The notes below the pieces were generated by a model. It was not told the DNA's origin. It ran no database searches and saw nothing but the letters and a program-made list of their open reading frames with translations. This document shows, in pieces, positions 33,155-46,543 of a DNA stretch of 64,000 bases. The DNA is from Serinus canaria (lineage: Eukaryota; Chordata; Aves; Passeriformes; Fringillidae). Location: positions 103,596,179 to 103,660,178 of the forward strand of contig NC_066316.1 in NCBI RefSeq assembly GCF_022539315.1, given 5' to 3'. Position 1 is the first letter of the stretch. The number at the start of each line of letters is the position of its first letter. The translations under genes and the position numbers were made by a program.

Positions 33155-36100
33155 TTTTAAATGCTTGATTTGAGTAGCCTGATGTAATGGGTGGACATTT
33201 TCTTAAATGCTACTAGGGGAAGGAATGAGTTGCACTTCCCTCCTCCTCCCTTGAATTTGTCCAGTTTTTTGTTGAGAGCAAGTTTTCTTCAGGCTTGCTC
33301 CCACAGTGGTAAGCCACAGTCTGTGAAAAGTAGTAGACAGGTAAATTCAGTTTTGTGGCCATGCACTCTCTGCACAGGACAGACCTCTCTCCAGTTCTGT
33401 CATAGGGGCCATGTAGTGAGAGGCTTTGAAAATCACCTGAGAGCAGCAGTGTATCCATAACATCCATCCATAACTCAGAAGTTTATACCATTTGGTGTAA
33501 TAACAGCTGTGGGCATGTCTGCATTCCTTACATGATCATCAAACTGGGGCTGTTAGAGGGAGGTCAAAGCCGGAGGCACTGATGTGACACCTTACACTGA
33601 ACTGTAGCTGCAGAGTAAAAGCAAGAGACCGGTGCCTACAGCACCAACTAGCTCAGTGTGTACACTCCCCTCCTCACTTGCCAGTCTGTGTGGGTTTTGT
33701 CTGTGTTGCTAAATCTTGCTTTCCAGTAAAGGGGACCAGTGGGTGGGATTTTATGCTAAATGCTTAGTTCCGTTGTTTTTAGGTCGTTCATCCGCTTCTG
33801 CATTCAAAGCTTGCTCTGGCAGGGCTGTAAATATGGATTTGGAAACAAAGGGGGTTTCCTGGTGGGAAATCACCCTCATTTGCATGTGAATGTCCCCTTC
33901 CCTCCTGCTGCAGGGACAGGAGGGTGGTGGCAGTGGGGAGCCCCCAAGGCTTGGGGAGTGCCCAGGGCATGGGGAAGTGGGAGGCAGGATCTGCCAGGGG
34001 TCTGCCCTGGAAGAGCCTTTCCTCTGCTCCTTAGCTTTTGTGCAGCGGGGTTTTATACCAGGAAATTTGACCCTACAGCCCTGGCTCTGTGGGGTCTTCC
34101 CCCTGAGTGCAGCAGCACAAGTCGGGACTGCAGGATCTGGTCGCACTTTGCTGGATTCTCTGGGGTCTGATGGCAGCAGCCTGACCCTTCCTGCTGACAG
34201 GCAACTTTCTCATCTGTTGAAAACACAGTGAGTTTTACACCAGGGGTTTTTAATAAGGTGTGTGCAAAGCTAGATGTAGTCACGCTACTTGTGTAAACGT
34301 ATAAAAAGGTGAAAATCCAGCCTTCTGCGTTCAAGGTTCTTACAAGAGTATCTGTTGTATTTTTGACAAATGATCAGCTTGGAAAATTTTGAGGAAAATC
34401 ACTGCCTGGTGTGCAAGTGTAAGAACATCAGAAAGACAAAGATAGATATATATCTTTTTTTCGGGGTTTAAACCTATCAACCACGAGTGTCTGAAAGAAA
34501 CTCCCAAGTTTGTAAATACTGCTTTCTAAAAGTACTCACAATTAATTTCCATTTTCTCTGACAGTCATCTGTCATTGGAGGGACAGTAAATTGTTGGCAT
34601 CCGGAGGCACAAGGAAACTTGTCATGTCAAGACAGCTGTACCAACACACCTTCCCACGGGGAGGTGATGGGCAGGAGGATGTGTGTCTCTCTATGGAAGT
34701 GTTCCCAAACAAGGCCCTTCAGCTTGGGAGCTCATTCCTTCTTGATGGTGACAGAACACTTTGCATTGGCCCTGATTGCTGCATTTCACTCAAAACACTC
34801 CCAAATGATTACTGAAATGAGAGGCTCGAAGAAGACACACAGACACACACACACACACACACCAGTGAAGTGGTGACAAGCAAAGCAAATTGCAGTAATT
34901 ATCTTGCAGCCAGGAATTTAGCGAAGGTGTGCTTAATGCCTGAGCTCTTTGCTAACAGCCCTGGCTCCCAGACACCGGTGGCCTCTCCTCTTGGGTGGGC
35001 TCAGGTCTAACACCATCGTGTGAAATGTATGAAATTCAGAGCAAGTGTTCCCAGCCTATATTCATCCGGGAAGATTTCAGACTGGAAGAAGGGCTTTGAT
35101 TCCTGAGGGATTCTCTGTCTTTTCCAGCGGTACCTCTGGGTTTAATAAAAAGCCATTCCTCTGCACATTTTTCATCTGAAAATGCTCTTAATTCTTCATC
35201 ATTCCAGGAAAGCAGCTAAGTAAGGATGGCAGGATGTTTCACTTGCACTCTTAGACTGACATTACTGTAGCAGTTGTATATGTACTCTAAGACATTGCTT
35301 CCAGACACTTTTTACTATCCTTAACCTAAGCATGTATTTGAAACCTAGACTTCTCTAATTTTGCATCTCACAAATGAGGCAAAGGAATAAGCCAGACATA
35401 TTTCTTCCACCTGATCTCAAGAAACTAATGACCACAGTCATTTAAAGGAGTCTGTGCTGGACCCCTGTGCTGGGTGCAGGTGCCTGGCAGGTTTAGGGAC
35501 CCCCATTTCTCTGCACACCCTGCAGAAATGCCCATGGAAGGAAGGTTTCTTCCCTAGCTGACTGCTACCAACACCGTGCTGAAGGGGTGCACATGCTGTG
35601 GAGGGCCCAGGGCAGCTGCCCTCAGGTAGGTGAGGGTGGGTGTGTTTGGTGCCAGCCCCCTCCTGCCAGGGGACACCTGTCTCTAAGGGCTGGGGGGCTG
35701 GTGCACAGTCACCTTGCAGGGAGATGGTCTCCCTAACACCATATAGCAGACAAATTGTAAAGAATGCATGGATTCACTCTGCTGGTGATGTTAATCTTCT
35801 GAACCCCTTGTTAAATTTTGGGATGATACTGGTTTGTCTCAGAAAGTCAGTTTATCAGCAGAGTCATTCCATGTCAGCATGACTTTTTTTTGCACTGGTA
35901 AAACTCCTCATGTGACTAGGGACAAGGTTTTCCTTTTGCAAGTTACTTTTCTCTGAACAGAGCTGTGCTGTGGCAAACCCTGCCGGCAGGATGAGGACAT
36001 GAGGCTGCTCACAGCAGCACACTCGGCAGGCAGCAGCCGGTGGCCGGGATTGAACTGGAGACCCAGCTCAAGCTGCCATGGCTGAATTTCACTGCAAAAG

Positions 36101-37599
36101 TTTCTCGTTTCTCCTTTTGCTCCTTTGATCCGTGTAAAGATCAAGTTTCAGGGGAAAATCGGCCAGGACAAGCTGCAGAGGGCTAGAATTACAGCACGAG
36201 AAGCAGCAGGGCCAGACGAGATTGCTTTCAGGCTGCAGCCAGTCCTTACTCAACTACAGCCAGAGCCCGGGACTGAGGGAGGGCCAGCTGCTCCTATTGT
36301 TAGAGATACAGATGTTTAAAATTAAAAGCAATTGTTTATTAGGCATTCCCAAATGACTGTTTCATGAAGCAGTCACACACTGGTTTCAGAACTTGCAGCT
36401 CTTCCACTAACAGACTGTGTGAAGTCTGTGCATGAATGGTTTTAAAAAACCCAAGAAAAATATGCATTCTTACGTGCAAGCCACTCCAGTGGCTGTGCTT
36501 TAAAAGTTGGCAAAGGAAGAAAAGCAACCCAGAAGGTGCTCACATGCCAAAATTTGCTGCATTTTTGGATGATTTGGATGAACCAGGGGAGGCTGGTGGG
36601 CCCTTCCAGCCCTGGTTGGTGGGCTGGTCATGACTCACCTCTTGGCATCTCTGCTGGGTGGCACTGAGCAGCACTGAGTGCTCTGCAGTGAGCTGGGGCC
36701 ATGCCCAGCCTTCAGGCACCAGCTTCTCAAACCTACTGCCCTCCCACTGAAGCAACTTCAAGTAAAGGTTGAGTGTAGATTGCTTCCCTGTCCAGAAGCA
36801 TTTGTTGGGCAGTGTATTCCTTTGAGGCTTTCTGGGTGAAGGAGCTGTTGCAGAAAGGGTTATCAAGGTGTCTCAGCAACGCTGTGGATAGCACAGATGG
36901 GGGACATTTTCTGTGGATAAAAGGTAGGTCTGCAAAGCCACGTGCACATGGTTATGTTCATAGGATTTCATCCATAATACTGGCAGGATTTAAATTTTCC
37001 AGAATTTGTGGCTTTGATAAATGTCCTGCAGAATTTCCTGATGTCTCTCATGAAGCTCTTCAGCCTTTTTTAATAAAACAACTCCGATTAGAGAATTCCT
37101 GTTGTGCTTGAAAATAATGCTATAAAAATAACTAATAGCAAGAAAAAAGCAAGGAAAAAAACCCAACAAAACTATCAACCAAAAAACCCCAACCCAAAAT
37201 CCCGGATTAGAAGTTCTCTCACAGTGTGACAGGCATCATGCCAGCACTCAGTCACACTGTCTGGGCTACCGTGGCACTCTGGGAACAATTCCCAGCAAGC
37301 TGAGTCCCTTGGCTAAAGGCTGTAGATCCTAGAAAGTAGCAGTCCAGCTTTTTGTAATGGTGCTTCATTTGCTGAGAGGTTTGTTAACCCTTCCTTTCCC
37401 TGTGAGCCAAAGCTCTTTCACCCAGAGGTGGGGCTGTGTCCGAGGGGAGCAGAGCACTGAATGCACAGCTCAGCCCATGGTGGGAGCCAGGATTGTTGTT
37501 TGTCTTTTTCTTTGCTGTGTGTGTTATTTGTCACCAAGCAGAGGCTTGATCAAACAGAAGCTGCCTGTGAGTGATTTACCTGGACTAATGTCAATGTTA
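33155..37599. other. Non-coding stretch with CA repeat
   Basis: No gene was recognised. Open frames at 33.75-34.23 kb on both strands have no family similarity. A CA microsatellite lies at 34835-34863. Confidence 0.45.
34835..34863. repeat. CA microsatellite
   Basis: About 10 uninterrupted CA units after an imperfect start (GACACACAGACACA). Confidence 0.95.
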
Positions 37600-37662
37600 G
37601 CCCAGCACTAACCAGGGGACCTCCTGAGGTCCTCCCAACCTAAATTACACTGGTTCTGTACA
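37600..37662 (+). mobile_element. Possible CR1 3'-end fragment
   Basis: CCAGCACTAACCAGGGGACC, then CTGAGGTCCTCCCAACCTAA, resembles the last bases of plus-strand CR1, but the terminal ATTCTATG repeat is degraded. Confidence 0.4.
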
Positions 37663-40600
37663 TCAAAGCTTAGCTGTCACTCACAAAGTTGGGAGGAGGT
37701 CAAACTCATGTTTCACACATTATTTCCTGACTAGACCTGTGTTTAGTGGTCTCCCTTCTTTGAGGGACAGTTGGATGTCTCAGTGACTGTCCTACCCACC
37801 ACGCTGCAGCTTGCACAGGTAGTCACCAAGCCTGCATGATCAAAACTGACCTCTTTCCATCCTGCTGAACTCTGAGGCATTATTCAAATTGAGGGATGAT
37901 GAGTGAGTTTCACAGGTGTGACAAGGACCAGAGTATCCTGTCCTCACCCACACGGGACAGGAGATGAGTGAGCCGAGGTGCTAGTGCAGAGGAGAGGGCC
38001 TTCTCCAAGCTTGAACTGTCCCGTGACAGGCCTTTTCCTGTGCTGTGGCTGTGCCCTGCACTGGGAGGGTCCTCACTGGCCTTTAGGGTTTGAGGCTCCA
38101 TGGCTTGTGGTCTTGCTCCTATTTCTGTGCAGCTTTGTGCAGCTCAAAAACTGAGGTGTGCTCACAAGGCTTTTGTCTCCCAGATGGCAGCCAAGCACCC
38201 AGGGGAACCTCACTTGATTTCTGCTTTGCCACGTAATTCTGATTTCCATGTGTGAAAGTGCAGTGCTGGCAGCATCCCAGTTTTCACTAGGATGGACGGA
38301 GATCAGTGTGCTCCAGCTGTGGCTCCTGCTCCAGTGCTGCCCCTTTGGCAGGACAGGATCAGATGGGATGTCATCCATGCAGCAGACACAGAGGTCAGGA
38401 CTCACCCCAGCCCACCCACCAAGCCACTGGGCACATCAGCCTGGAAGCTCCTCCCCAGCCACAGTGGACCCTGCTGTCCCTGGCACTGCCCCTTTGCATG
38501 GGCATTTGCAGCTGCACTGAGCCCTGCTCCTTGCTGCAGACCTCACCTGGACTCAGACAGAGGTGCCTGTGAGCTCTCTCTCCACCCAGGGCATGCTGAT
38601 TCCCTGTGATTGTCCCTTATTATCCAAATCTCTCTGGAAGTCCATCAGATTTTGGTTTTTTTCCTCTCCTTACCTCTACTTCTGGCATCAGAAAGCTGCT
38701 CTGAGCATCACCTCCTTGCACTTGATGTCTGATCTCCAGCCTATTTGTTGCTAATAGATGCTCATTTATTAATATGCCAAGATTAATGGACCTTTTCCCT
38801 GGTATAGGAAAACCATATTGCTACATTATTGAATACAGGTCTTTCCTGTCTGTACGAACTGTGAGGAGCTGTTGGATCAAATCAGTTCCTAAATGGAAAG
38901 CATTTAAGCCTCTGTGCTGAGAAGGTTGTGTTGGTTGCTAGGATTCACATCTTGCTTGTGCACTTCCCAGTCATTCCTGTCTGCCCATGACTCTTGTTCC
39001 TCATTCCACTCTTCATAAATGAGTCTGACATTTTTAGAAAGAAGGCAAATGTCCTCTGTCCTGGCAAGCACCAGTCTTTGGTCCTTTCCTAAAAAAGTTT
39101 TGGTCCTTTCCTAAATATTCTTAGAAGAACTGGAGTCTGGCGAATGATCTCACCTTTACAGATAGAAAATTTTCATCTGAACTTCTCCTATGGAGATGTT
39201 TCAGTCCCTGTTTTTCTCTTGGGCATCACTAGGGGAGATTCATGGTTCCTGTGATGCAGCAGCACGTGCACAACATTTCCCTGTGTATCGTGAGCAAGAA
39301 CTATTAATTTTGAATATTTGAGTAATTCCAGCCTTTCTTTTGGCTTCACGTGGATCCCTCCTGCCTGTGCTTGATGAATCTTTTGTCATGGGGAGCAGTG
39401 CAGACACAAAAATAGCACACTGCACTCCCCCACCGCCCTCTGCTCAGACGTGGTTTTGGGGGACAGCTGAGGGAGCTGGAGGCTGTCCCCTGGCACGCAG
39501 GGACACGTGCAGAGCAGGACACAGCCCTGGGGAACACAACTCCAGGGCTCCTGTGAGCAGCTCCGTGTCCATCTCGGGGTGCAGCCCAGTCCTGAGCCCC
39601 CTCCAGCGCCTGTCCCCCGAACGCCTCTCGCCAGCAGCGGCACCAAACCTGCACTGGGGACGGTGACAGGGAGCTGAGTCACTGACGGCTTTCACTCATT
39701 TTTGTGGCCAAAACAATTCACTTTATTTTCCACAGCTGTCAGTTAGGGAAAGCAGCTTTGTTTTTTTTCTGTTTTCAGTGAGGAAGGGAAAACAGGGGTG
39801 AGAGTCTGCAACCAAGTATTACTGATTAGAACTGATGGAGCTGGGCTGCTCCTGCAGAACATTTATTCCTCCTACACCCTCAGTAACTCAGCTTCATGCT
39901 TCGAGATCAACAAATTACTCCTACAAAACTGCACTGTCAAGGCCGAGGTGTGTCCTCTCCCTGCTCAGGCTGTAGTCACTGACCTAACAAAGGGATTCTT
40001 CCTAGGTGAGCTCATGGATTAAATGTGTGTAGGGCACTGCTTGTGCTTGTGCTTTTTGAAGCTTGCTCAACAGTTTAATCAGCTTTGGAGGCAGTTTGTA
40101 CAAGCTTTTTTTATTTTTTGGTTTTGGCTATATGTGGTTTTTTAGCAGAGGAAAATACTCTGCCCCTCCAAAGACAGCACTATTTCCCCCAGGCAGGACA
40201 GATTATCAGCAAGAAGTGAGCAGCCAGAGTGGAGGAGATGTGGGGAGTCCCCTCCTTTCATATGAAACACATAGCATGGCTGTCAAACTCCCAGACTGCT
40301 TGATAACTGGATAAGAAATGTCACCTTTATCTGACTCTCTGCACAGCTCTTATCTGGCCACAGACATTCCCTGCACTGTGCTTGCCCTTCACCAGTGTTG
40401 TTTCTGGACAGCTGAGGAAACTCTCAGCTCTCCTTGCTTATGTTTTCACCCTTGTAGATAAGAACTAAATGAGGCCAAGGAGCTCCCAGGGACACCTGAC
40501 TCTTCTCCCTCTCCTCATGTTCCTTTATAGCTGACTCACAAAATAATTTCTTTTCCTCTCTCAGTATTTCTTCTTCTCTTTTTGAAAGCCAACTGCCTGC

Positions 40601-41705
40601 TGTGTACAGGACCCAGAAAATGTAAGGCAAAGGAGATACCACCATGTTAATCAAATGGCCAGCCTGAAAGGTCTTGAACTTGTGACTGTCCAACCATCTT
40701 ACACTTACATATATTTTTGTCCAAACTGCTTTTCCTCCTTACAGGCTCTTTAAATCCTGCCCTTGGTGTCCTTTACCAACACAGGCACCTCTCTCCATAG
40801 TAACCCCAGCTGGCAGCTAAATATTTAACAGTCTGAGAACATCTTTTTTTAGTCACAGAGCTTGTATTTATTTGAATTACCCAAAGCTAGTGTTTCTACA
40901 CAGTCCGTTTAATCCAGCAGCTGATTTCAAAGTCTCTGGAGCTGTCACTGACTCACAGGCTCTGACACTGCAGCACATGCTGAGGTGCTGCTGGGAGGGT
41001 TTGATGCTTCTGAAAGGGTTTACTGGTGAAAACATTTTTCTCAGGAGAAGTAAGTGGGGTGTGAAATGCCCCCTCAATCTCTTCATATCTCAAGGATGTA
41101 GGGCTAATGTTCCTTTTAAAAATTCCTCATTATTGGCTTGGTTGTGTCTAACAGCCTCAGCCACCCTGAACAACTGCTCTGATCTGCATCCCTCTTGGCA
41201 GCCTGGGTCATGGATACTACTGGGATTAGTTTCATGTGAAAAGTGTTTGAAGCAAGGAGGTGATTTAGAAATCCCTGAAATAGCACTACCAGTGTGTCTA
41301 AGAGTGTGGAGGTGCCATGCAGCAGTTAGCTGGTCTCTCTCCCCAGTGAGACTAGCTACAATCACATATATGCCTGCACCACTGTTTCTACAGTGTTTAT
41401 ATTGCTTATTTACTTTAATAAGCCCCTTTCAGGCAAGAAAAATGTGATCTACTATTGAACTGCTGCATAGTGTTAAGAGGCTTCTGCTGTGCTCCTGGGC
41501 TTGCTGCTGATTCCCTGGGCAAGACACATTATCCCTTCAGGTCCTCCCTCTCCTTACAAGATTCTGAATGTTTCCATCACTTCAATGGTTCTTAAGAAAA
41601 CTGGTCTCTTCTTTTTTGAAGGGCCCAGGCACAGTAAAAACACTGAGGTAATGCACTTTTCACAACCAAACCCTCCTACTGTATGAGCTGATTTATTGAA
41701 GTGCA
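37663..41705. other. Non-coding stretch, nothing recognised
   Basis: No exon or transposon end was recognised. A 22-bp duplication of GGTCCTTTCCTAAA occurs at 39080-39117. The 39.42-39.68 kb part is GC-richer, with overlapping open frames on both strands and no known domain. Confidence 0.45.
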
Positions 41706-42295
41706 TAGAATCATTAAGCTTGGAAAGGACCCTTCAGTTTGTGGACTCCAACCATTAACCTAACACTTCCCGGTCCGACAGTAAACCGTGCCCCAACCAG
41801 GACATGCACTAAACCATGCCCCTAACTAGGACATGCACTAAACCATGCCCCTAACTAGGACATGCACATGTCTTTTGAACACTTCCAGGGATGATGACTC
41901 TACCACTTTTCTGGACAGTTTGTTCCAATGTTTGACCACCTTTTCAGGGAAGAAAATTTTCCTAATGTACAGTTTAAACCTCTCCTGGTGCAACTTGGGG
42001 CCATTTCCTCTTGTCCTGTCACTCATTCCTTGGGAGAAGAAACACAGCCTCACTGGGGAGGCTCTTTCCAGGGAGTTCTGGAGAGTGAGAAGGTTCCCCC
42101 TGAGCCTCCTTTTCTGCAGGCTGAACCCCCACCCAGGTTCCTCATCAGACTTGTTCCCCAGACCCTTCTGGACATGTTCCACCACCTCAGTGTGTTCCTT
42201 CTCTGGACTTGCTCCAACACCTCAATGTCTTTCTTGTTGTGAGGGGCCCAGAACTGAACCCAAGACTCTTGGTGTGGCCCCACCAGTGCTGATTA
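41706..42295 (-). mobile_element. CR1 LINE fragment with internal tandem triplication
   Basis: Minus-strand CR1: ATAGAATCATTAAGCTTGGA at its 3' end, then CCAACCATTAACCTAACACT, CACTTCCAGGGATGATGACT and TGGACTTGCTCCAACACCTC. A segment of 28-29 bases beginning AAACC is present three times, at 41783, 41811 and 41840, and is not tandem in ordinary CR1. Overlapping open frames are shadows of the element. Confidence 0.93.
41783..41868. repeat. 28-29-bp tandem repeat inside CR1
   Basis: Three copies of an AAACCATGCCCCTAACTAGG-type unit followed by ACATGCACT. Copies two and three are nearly identical; copy one differs at a few sites. Confidence 0.95.
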
Positions 42296-43465
42296 AGTTT
42301 GAAGAGATTTTCCTAACTTTTGTCTTGCTGGTGTCTAGACCACCATGGCTACAGCAATGCTACTGCTCCTGCCCATGTCTCCATTCCTACTTTGCAGCCA
42401 CAGCAGCACAAGGACATTAATAAAGGCATTGCAGAACCCAGCCAGGCTTGTCACTTCTGGAGAAGGAGCTGCACCCTTCTATGAGAAACATTAAGACTTA
42501 GGAAACTTGCATGGAGATATTTATAGCATGGCTTCTTCCTGGGATGGAGAGAAACTTATTTTTGAATACCAGAGAGCAGAAATAGGCCAGCTCTGAAGGT
42601 GAAAAGGTATGAACTTCTATTTGGGGAACACTGCATGACTGCAGTCACATGCAAAGGAAACTAGCAGTGGTAGAGTCAGTTCAGGTTCTGCCCTGCCTTG
42701 CAGTACCTTTGAGACCCCCAAGGCCAGATTCTGCTCCTTTATTCAGTGCTGAAACCAGACCTGAATATAGGAAGGCAGAATCGGGAGATTTGTTTTGTAT
42801 TTCTCCCCATTTTTGCACTGTGCACCAGGTATGTGCCAGGCCCCAAATGTTCCTTGGAAGGGAATCTGAGAGGAAATAGGTGCTGATGTGAAGTGACAGA
42901 TCTGCAACTTGTGATCCGAATGAGTATCCAGGATTGTGCTGGAGTTTATCCCAGCATTTTTGAGAGAGGATGAAATGATGTATTGAATACAAACTGCCTT
43001 TCCATTAGATATGCTATTATTGACTTGGATCAAATTAGCCCTTTAAGCAAGGCCTGCTTGCCATTTTCACAATTCTGGCTTTTAATCATCACCAGCTTGT
43101 AAATTCCTCGTTCATAGGCTAAGCCTGCTGGAAGGATTTCCATGGAGCTGACAGAAGTGCTTTGTAGAAGCGGCCCCTCTTTTGTCCTGGGGAATTACAA
43201 CCCTATAAGTCTTCATTTTACTTGACATTCCAATTTGCAGCTTGGATGCCACAAGAAATGCCTTGGGTTTTGGCTTAGTGATGAAATTTGTGATATTGCA
43301 AGTATAACAGAAAAATGAAGATCTGTAAGGGCCCGGGTAAGCTTTCCTTTGTACATAGCCAGCCTGACAGGAAAAAAAATCTCTCTTCAGCTGAGATATG
43401 TAGATATATGCTTACTGTCAAACACAAAAGCCATGGAGATGAGGTATTGGGTTGGTCTTGTCATG
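42296..43465. other. Non-coding stretch, nothing recognised
   Basis: No gene or repeat was recognised. Frames on the minus strand at 42.68-43.03 kb have no known similarity. Confidence 0.45.
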
Positions 43466-43610
43466 ACTGAGATTGTCTCAGCTGGTCAGAGCATGGTGCT
43501 GATAACACCAGGCTTGTGAGTTTGATCCCTCTATGGGCCATTCATTTCAGAGTTGGACTCGTCATCCTTGTGGGTCCCTTCCAACTCAAAGTATTCTATG
43601 ACTCTGTGAC
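43466..43610 (+). mobile_element. tRNA-Ile-derived SINE with CR1 tail (TguSINE1-like)
   Basis: The head resembles tRNA-Ile: A box TGTCTCAGCTGG at 43474-43485, an anticodon-loop-like CTGATAACA (GAT), a degraded B box GAGTTTGATCC at 43518-43528, and GGGCCA at the acceptor end. It is followed by AGTTGGACTCGTCATCCTTG, GGTCCCTTCCAACTC and TATTCTATGACTCTGTGA, the CR1 3' end used for retrotransposition. This composite structure is that of TguSINE1, known from songbirds. Confidence 0.88.
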
Positions 43611-43774
43611 AACAGAGGGAAGAAGAAAATTCTGGAAAGCCTTATCTACCCTCAGAAAGGGTCTGCTTTGCTGCTCTGTTTTATATTCTCTGTGTATGGG
43701 GATGAGTGCCAGTTTATCAGCTGGAAGAGCTGGGGTTTTCTGGGGTGCAGTAGTAGATGCCAAATTCTTACACT

Positions 43775-43870
43775 CATAGAATCATAGAATTATTTCGGTT
43801 GGAATTATTTAGGTTGGAAAAGGTATCTAAGGTCATCGAGTCCAACCATGAACCTATCACTGCCAAGAAT
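43775..43870 (-). mobile_element. CR1 3'-end fragment
   Basis: ATAGAATCATAGAATTATTT at the left edge with a short duplication of GGTTGGAATTATTT, then TCATCGAGTCCAACCATGAA and CCTATCACTGCCAAG, the CR1 3' terminus on the minus strand. Confidence 0.9.
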
Positions 43871-46334
43871 ATTAGAGCACTTCTTGTTTTCTGTCTAGAA
43901 GACCTTTCTCACATCCAAGTGAGTGCCAAGAAAGTTGCTGTCACACAACCATGGTTTGGCTTCCTCCCTGGCCTAAGGGATTAATTCTATTTTCATCTTC
44001 CCTTCTCTTCAGTCCTTTGAAATTTGTAGAGGGAATGACACCTAAACTAAAAAGGCCGTGAGTTTAATTGTGTGGGAAAAAGAGCTCCTACAGGCAAAAT
44101 TTTCCCAAAAAGCCAAAAAGTTGGACATCTGGAAGCTTTCCTCTCCATCACTCAAAGTAGGGATGGTTTGTTGCCTTGAGTAAGGGGAAGCAGAAATTGA
44201 TTTGATCCATAAACCCTCCACCTCTTCTGCAATAGCCCTGGTCCATAAACCAGCTGGGTGGCAGGGGCATCCTACTGTGCCTCTATTATTTTGTTCTCAG
44301 CCACTGACAAAGCAGAGACCATAAGGGATGATTTTCCAGTCAAAGAGGGGGTGCCATGGAGGTGGTTGTGCCATCATGGAGATTTATTTGTCACCTTTTG
44401 CTCATGTAACAGGGAGAAGTTGATGCATGGAAATAACCATTTTTCCCTCTCTTAACAACTCAGTTCAAATCTGCTGAAAGCTTTTGGGGGACTCCCTGCT
44501 TTCTGCACTGGGCCTTTGGGACTGTGCACAGAGACAGAACAATTTTCTCTTGGGACTGGTTTTTCACTTTGTTTCAAGGCTGTCCAATCTGAGAACAACC
44601 CCAAAGCAGTTGGCCCCTGTAAAAAAATTTCCTTTTAGCAGAGATACATTTCCCTGCAGGCAAAGGGAGATGCAAGGTTACTCTAGCTGATAAGTTCTGG
44701 GTGGGATGAGGGGAAGTGTTGTAATGCTGTAGTTCCACCTAACTCTGCCATCTCCACTCACATCTACCAAGGCTTTAAGTGTCAGAGATATCTGCTACCC
44801 ATCTGTGACCTTCATTTCTGCAGACCACCCTTATGTTCTGCAGTGCAGAAGACACAGCAGGAGTAACCTTAGCAATTAAATGCCAAATAAGCCAAGAGCA
44901 GGCAGTCATTAAGACACATGCACTGGGGACCTTGTCCTGAAGGTGCACCTTGCATTTACCATGCTCTTTCCCTTCAGTCTGAGGCTTCCCCCAAGTATGG
45001 CTTGAAGCAATAGATCATTAAAACAGGGATAACACTTTGGTTTTCTTTTCTCTCTGCTTGCACAGGCTGGAGGAGAAAGCTGTGTTGTAAGGTGGAGTCC
45101 TGGGGCTGAAGCTGGTAGCCAAGAATTAACTCAATGCCTGTACCAGCTGTTGCTTTCTATGCTTCTCTTATCAAAGGCTGGTGCTGCCTTTGCTGTGCCC
45201 AAGGAGGAGGCAAGGTGCTTTTTAAAACTCCTCATACTCTTTAACGTGGCTGATGATTTATGTGCGTGTGCTCAGGTGCTAAATGACTTTCCTGCAGTGT
45301 TTGAAGTTTGGTGAATAAATAACCACCTCTCACCTGGGCAGAGCAGCACAGACTTTGTGTTGTGCTGAGGGCAACAATAAAACCTGGTCAGGCTTCTCCA
45401 GCATTAAGCTGACATGAAGGCAGGCTTTCCCCCTCTGACAGCAGTCCTAAAACATGTATTGTCCTTCATGCCTGCTTCTGAAAAGCCACAGAAATTATTT
45501 TCAGTGCTTTTGCTCCCTGCTAAGCTGTCAGACCTTGTGCAGTCTCAGTTCTGGCATTTCTAGGCTGGAGGTGAAACCATACAGGTTTCCCAGCTCAATT
45601 CTCCATAAGCCTTCAAGGAGGAGCAATCTCTTAGCTAAAAATGAGAGAAAGGTGCTCTCTGACAAGACAGTGCTGCCATGGCAAAGCTCACATCTTCCCT
45701 GAGGAGGGGTAGATTGTTGCTTTATTTTCAAGGTAACATCTAGGTTTGTGCATTCAGGGCTGAATCCTCACCTTTGGGTGGCCACAAAGCCCTCGAGTGC
45801 AATGCTGTCTGTACACTGTAAGGGATGAGCTTGCCTGCTGCTGTGGTGGGGCTGGCATGCAGATAGGCCTGTTTTTCCAGGGAAAGGCAGCAGTCCCGTG
45901 GTCACAATTACATCAGGTTGTCCCCATCTCTAGGTTCCCTGCAGACTCTGGAGGAGTGCTGGCTGCCCTAGCATGCTGACCCTTTGCTGTCTGAAGCAGC
46001 CTTTTCCAGCCAGATCTCTGCTCAGCTCTGGTGTGCAATGTGCACAGCAGCAGACACCTCACCCACCCTGGGAGCTGCTGGATTTATGTTGCTGTTTGTG
46101 CTTGTGAGCCCTGTCTGTGAGCAAAGCTAACACGTGAGGAGGGCTCTGCCAAGAGCTTGGCCCCAGGGTGCTTGGTGCAGCAATGAGGGAGAGCACCTGC
46201 CTTACCCTGGCAGGTTACAGCCAGCTGCAGGTCATCTGTGCTGCCTGGCTGGAGACTGGGCTGTTGCCACTGAATTGGTGCCACCAACTCTCCAGCTGAG
46301 CTCTCAGAGTCTCCTGAGTGGATGTGCCTGTGAG
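43871..46334. other. Non-coding stretch, nothing recognised
   Basis: No gene or repeat end was recognised on either strand. Confidence 0.45.
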
Positions 46335-46543
46335 AGGAACAGGATGCCCAGAGAGGCTGTGGATAGCCCATCCTTGGAAGTGTTCAAGGCCAGGTTGGAT
46401 GGAGCCCTGAGCAATCTGATCTAATGGAAAGTGTCCCTGCCCATGGTGGGGGGATTGGAATGGGATGCTCTTTAAGGTTCCTTCCAATCCAAATGATTCT
46501 GTGATTCTGCAATTCTATAATTCTGTGATTCCATGATTCTGTG
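46335..46543 (+). mobile_element. CR1 LINE 3' fragment with degenerate octamer tail
   Basis: GCCCAGAGAGGCTGTGGATA, CAAGGCCAGGTTGGATGGAG and GGTTCCTTCCAATCCAAATG, then about five degenerate ATTCTGTG repeats at 46495-46543. Confidence 0.95.

Noticed and set aside
41838..42420. Frames of 115-191 codons at 41.8-42.4 kb
   Set aside because: They lie almost entirely in a minus-strand CR1 3' region and are by-products of it.
43471..43540. Functional tRNA-Ile gene
   Set aside because: The A and B boxes carry mismatches, and the head is fused to a CR1 3' tail ending in the octamer repeat, the structure of a SINE.
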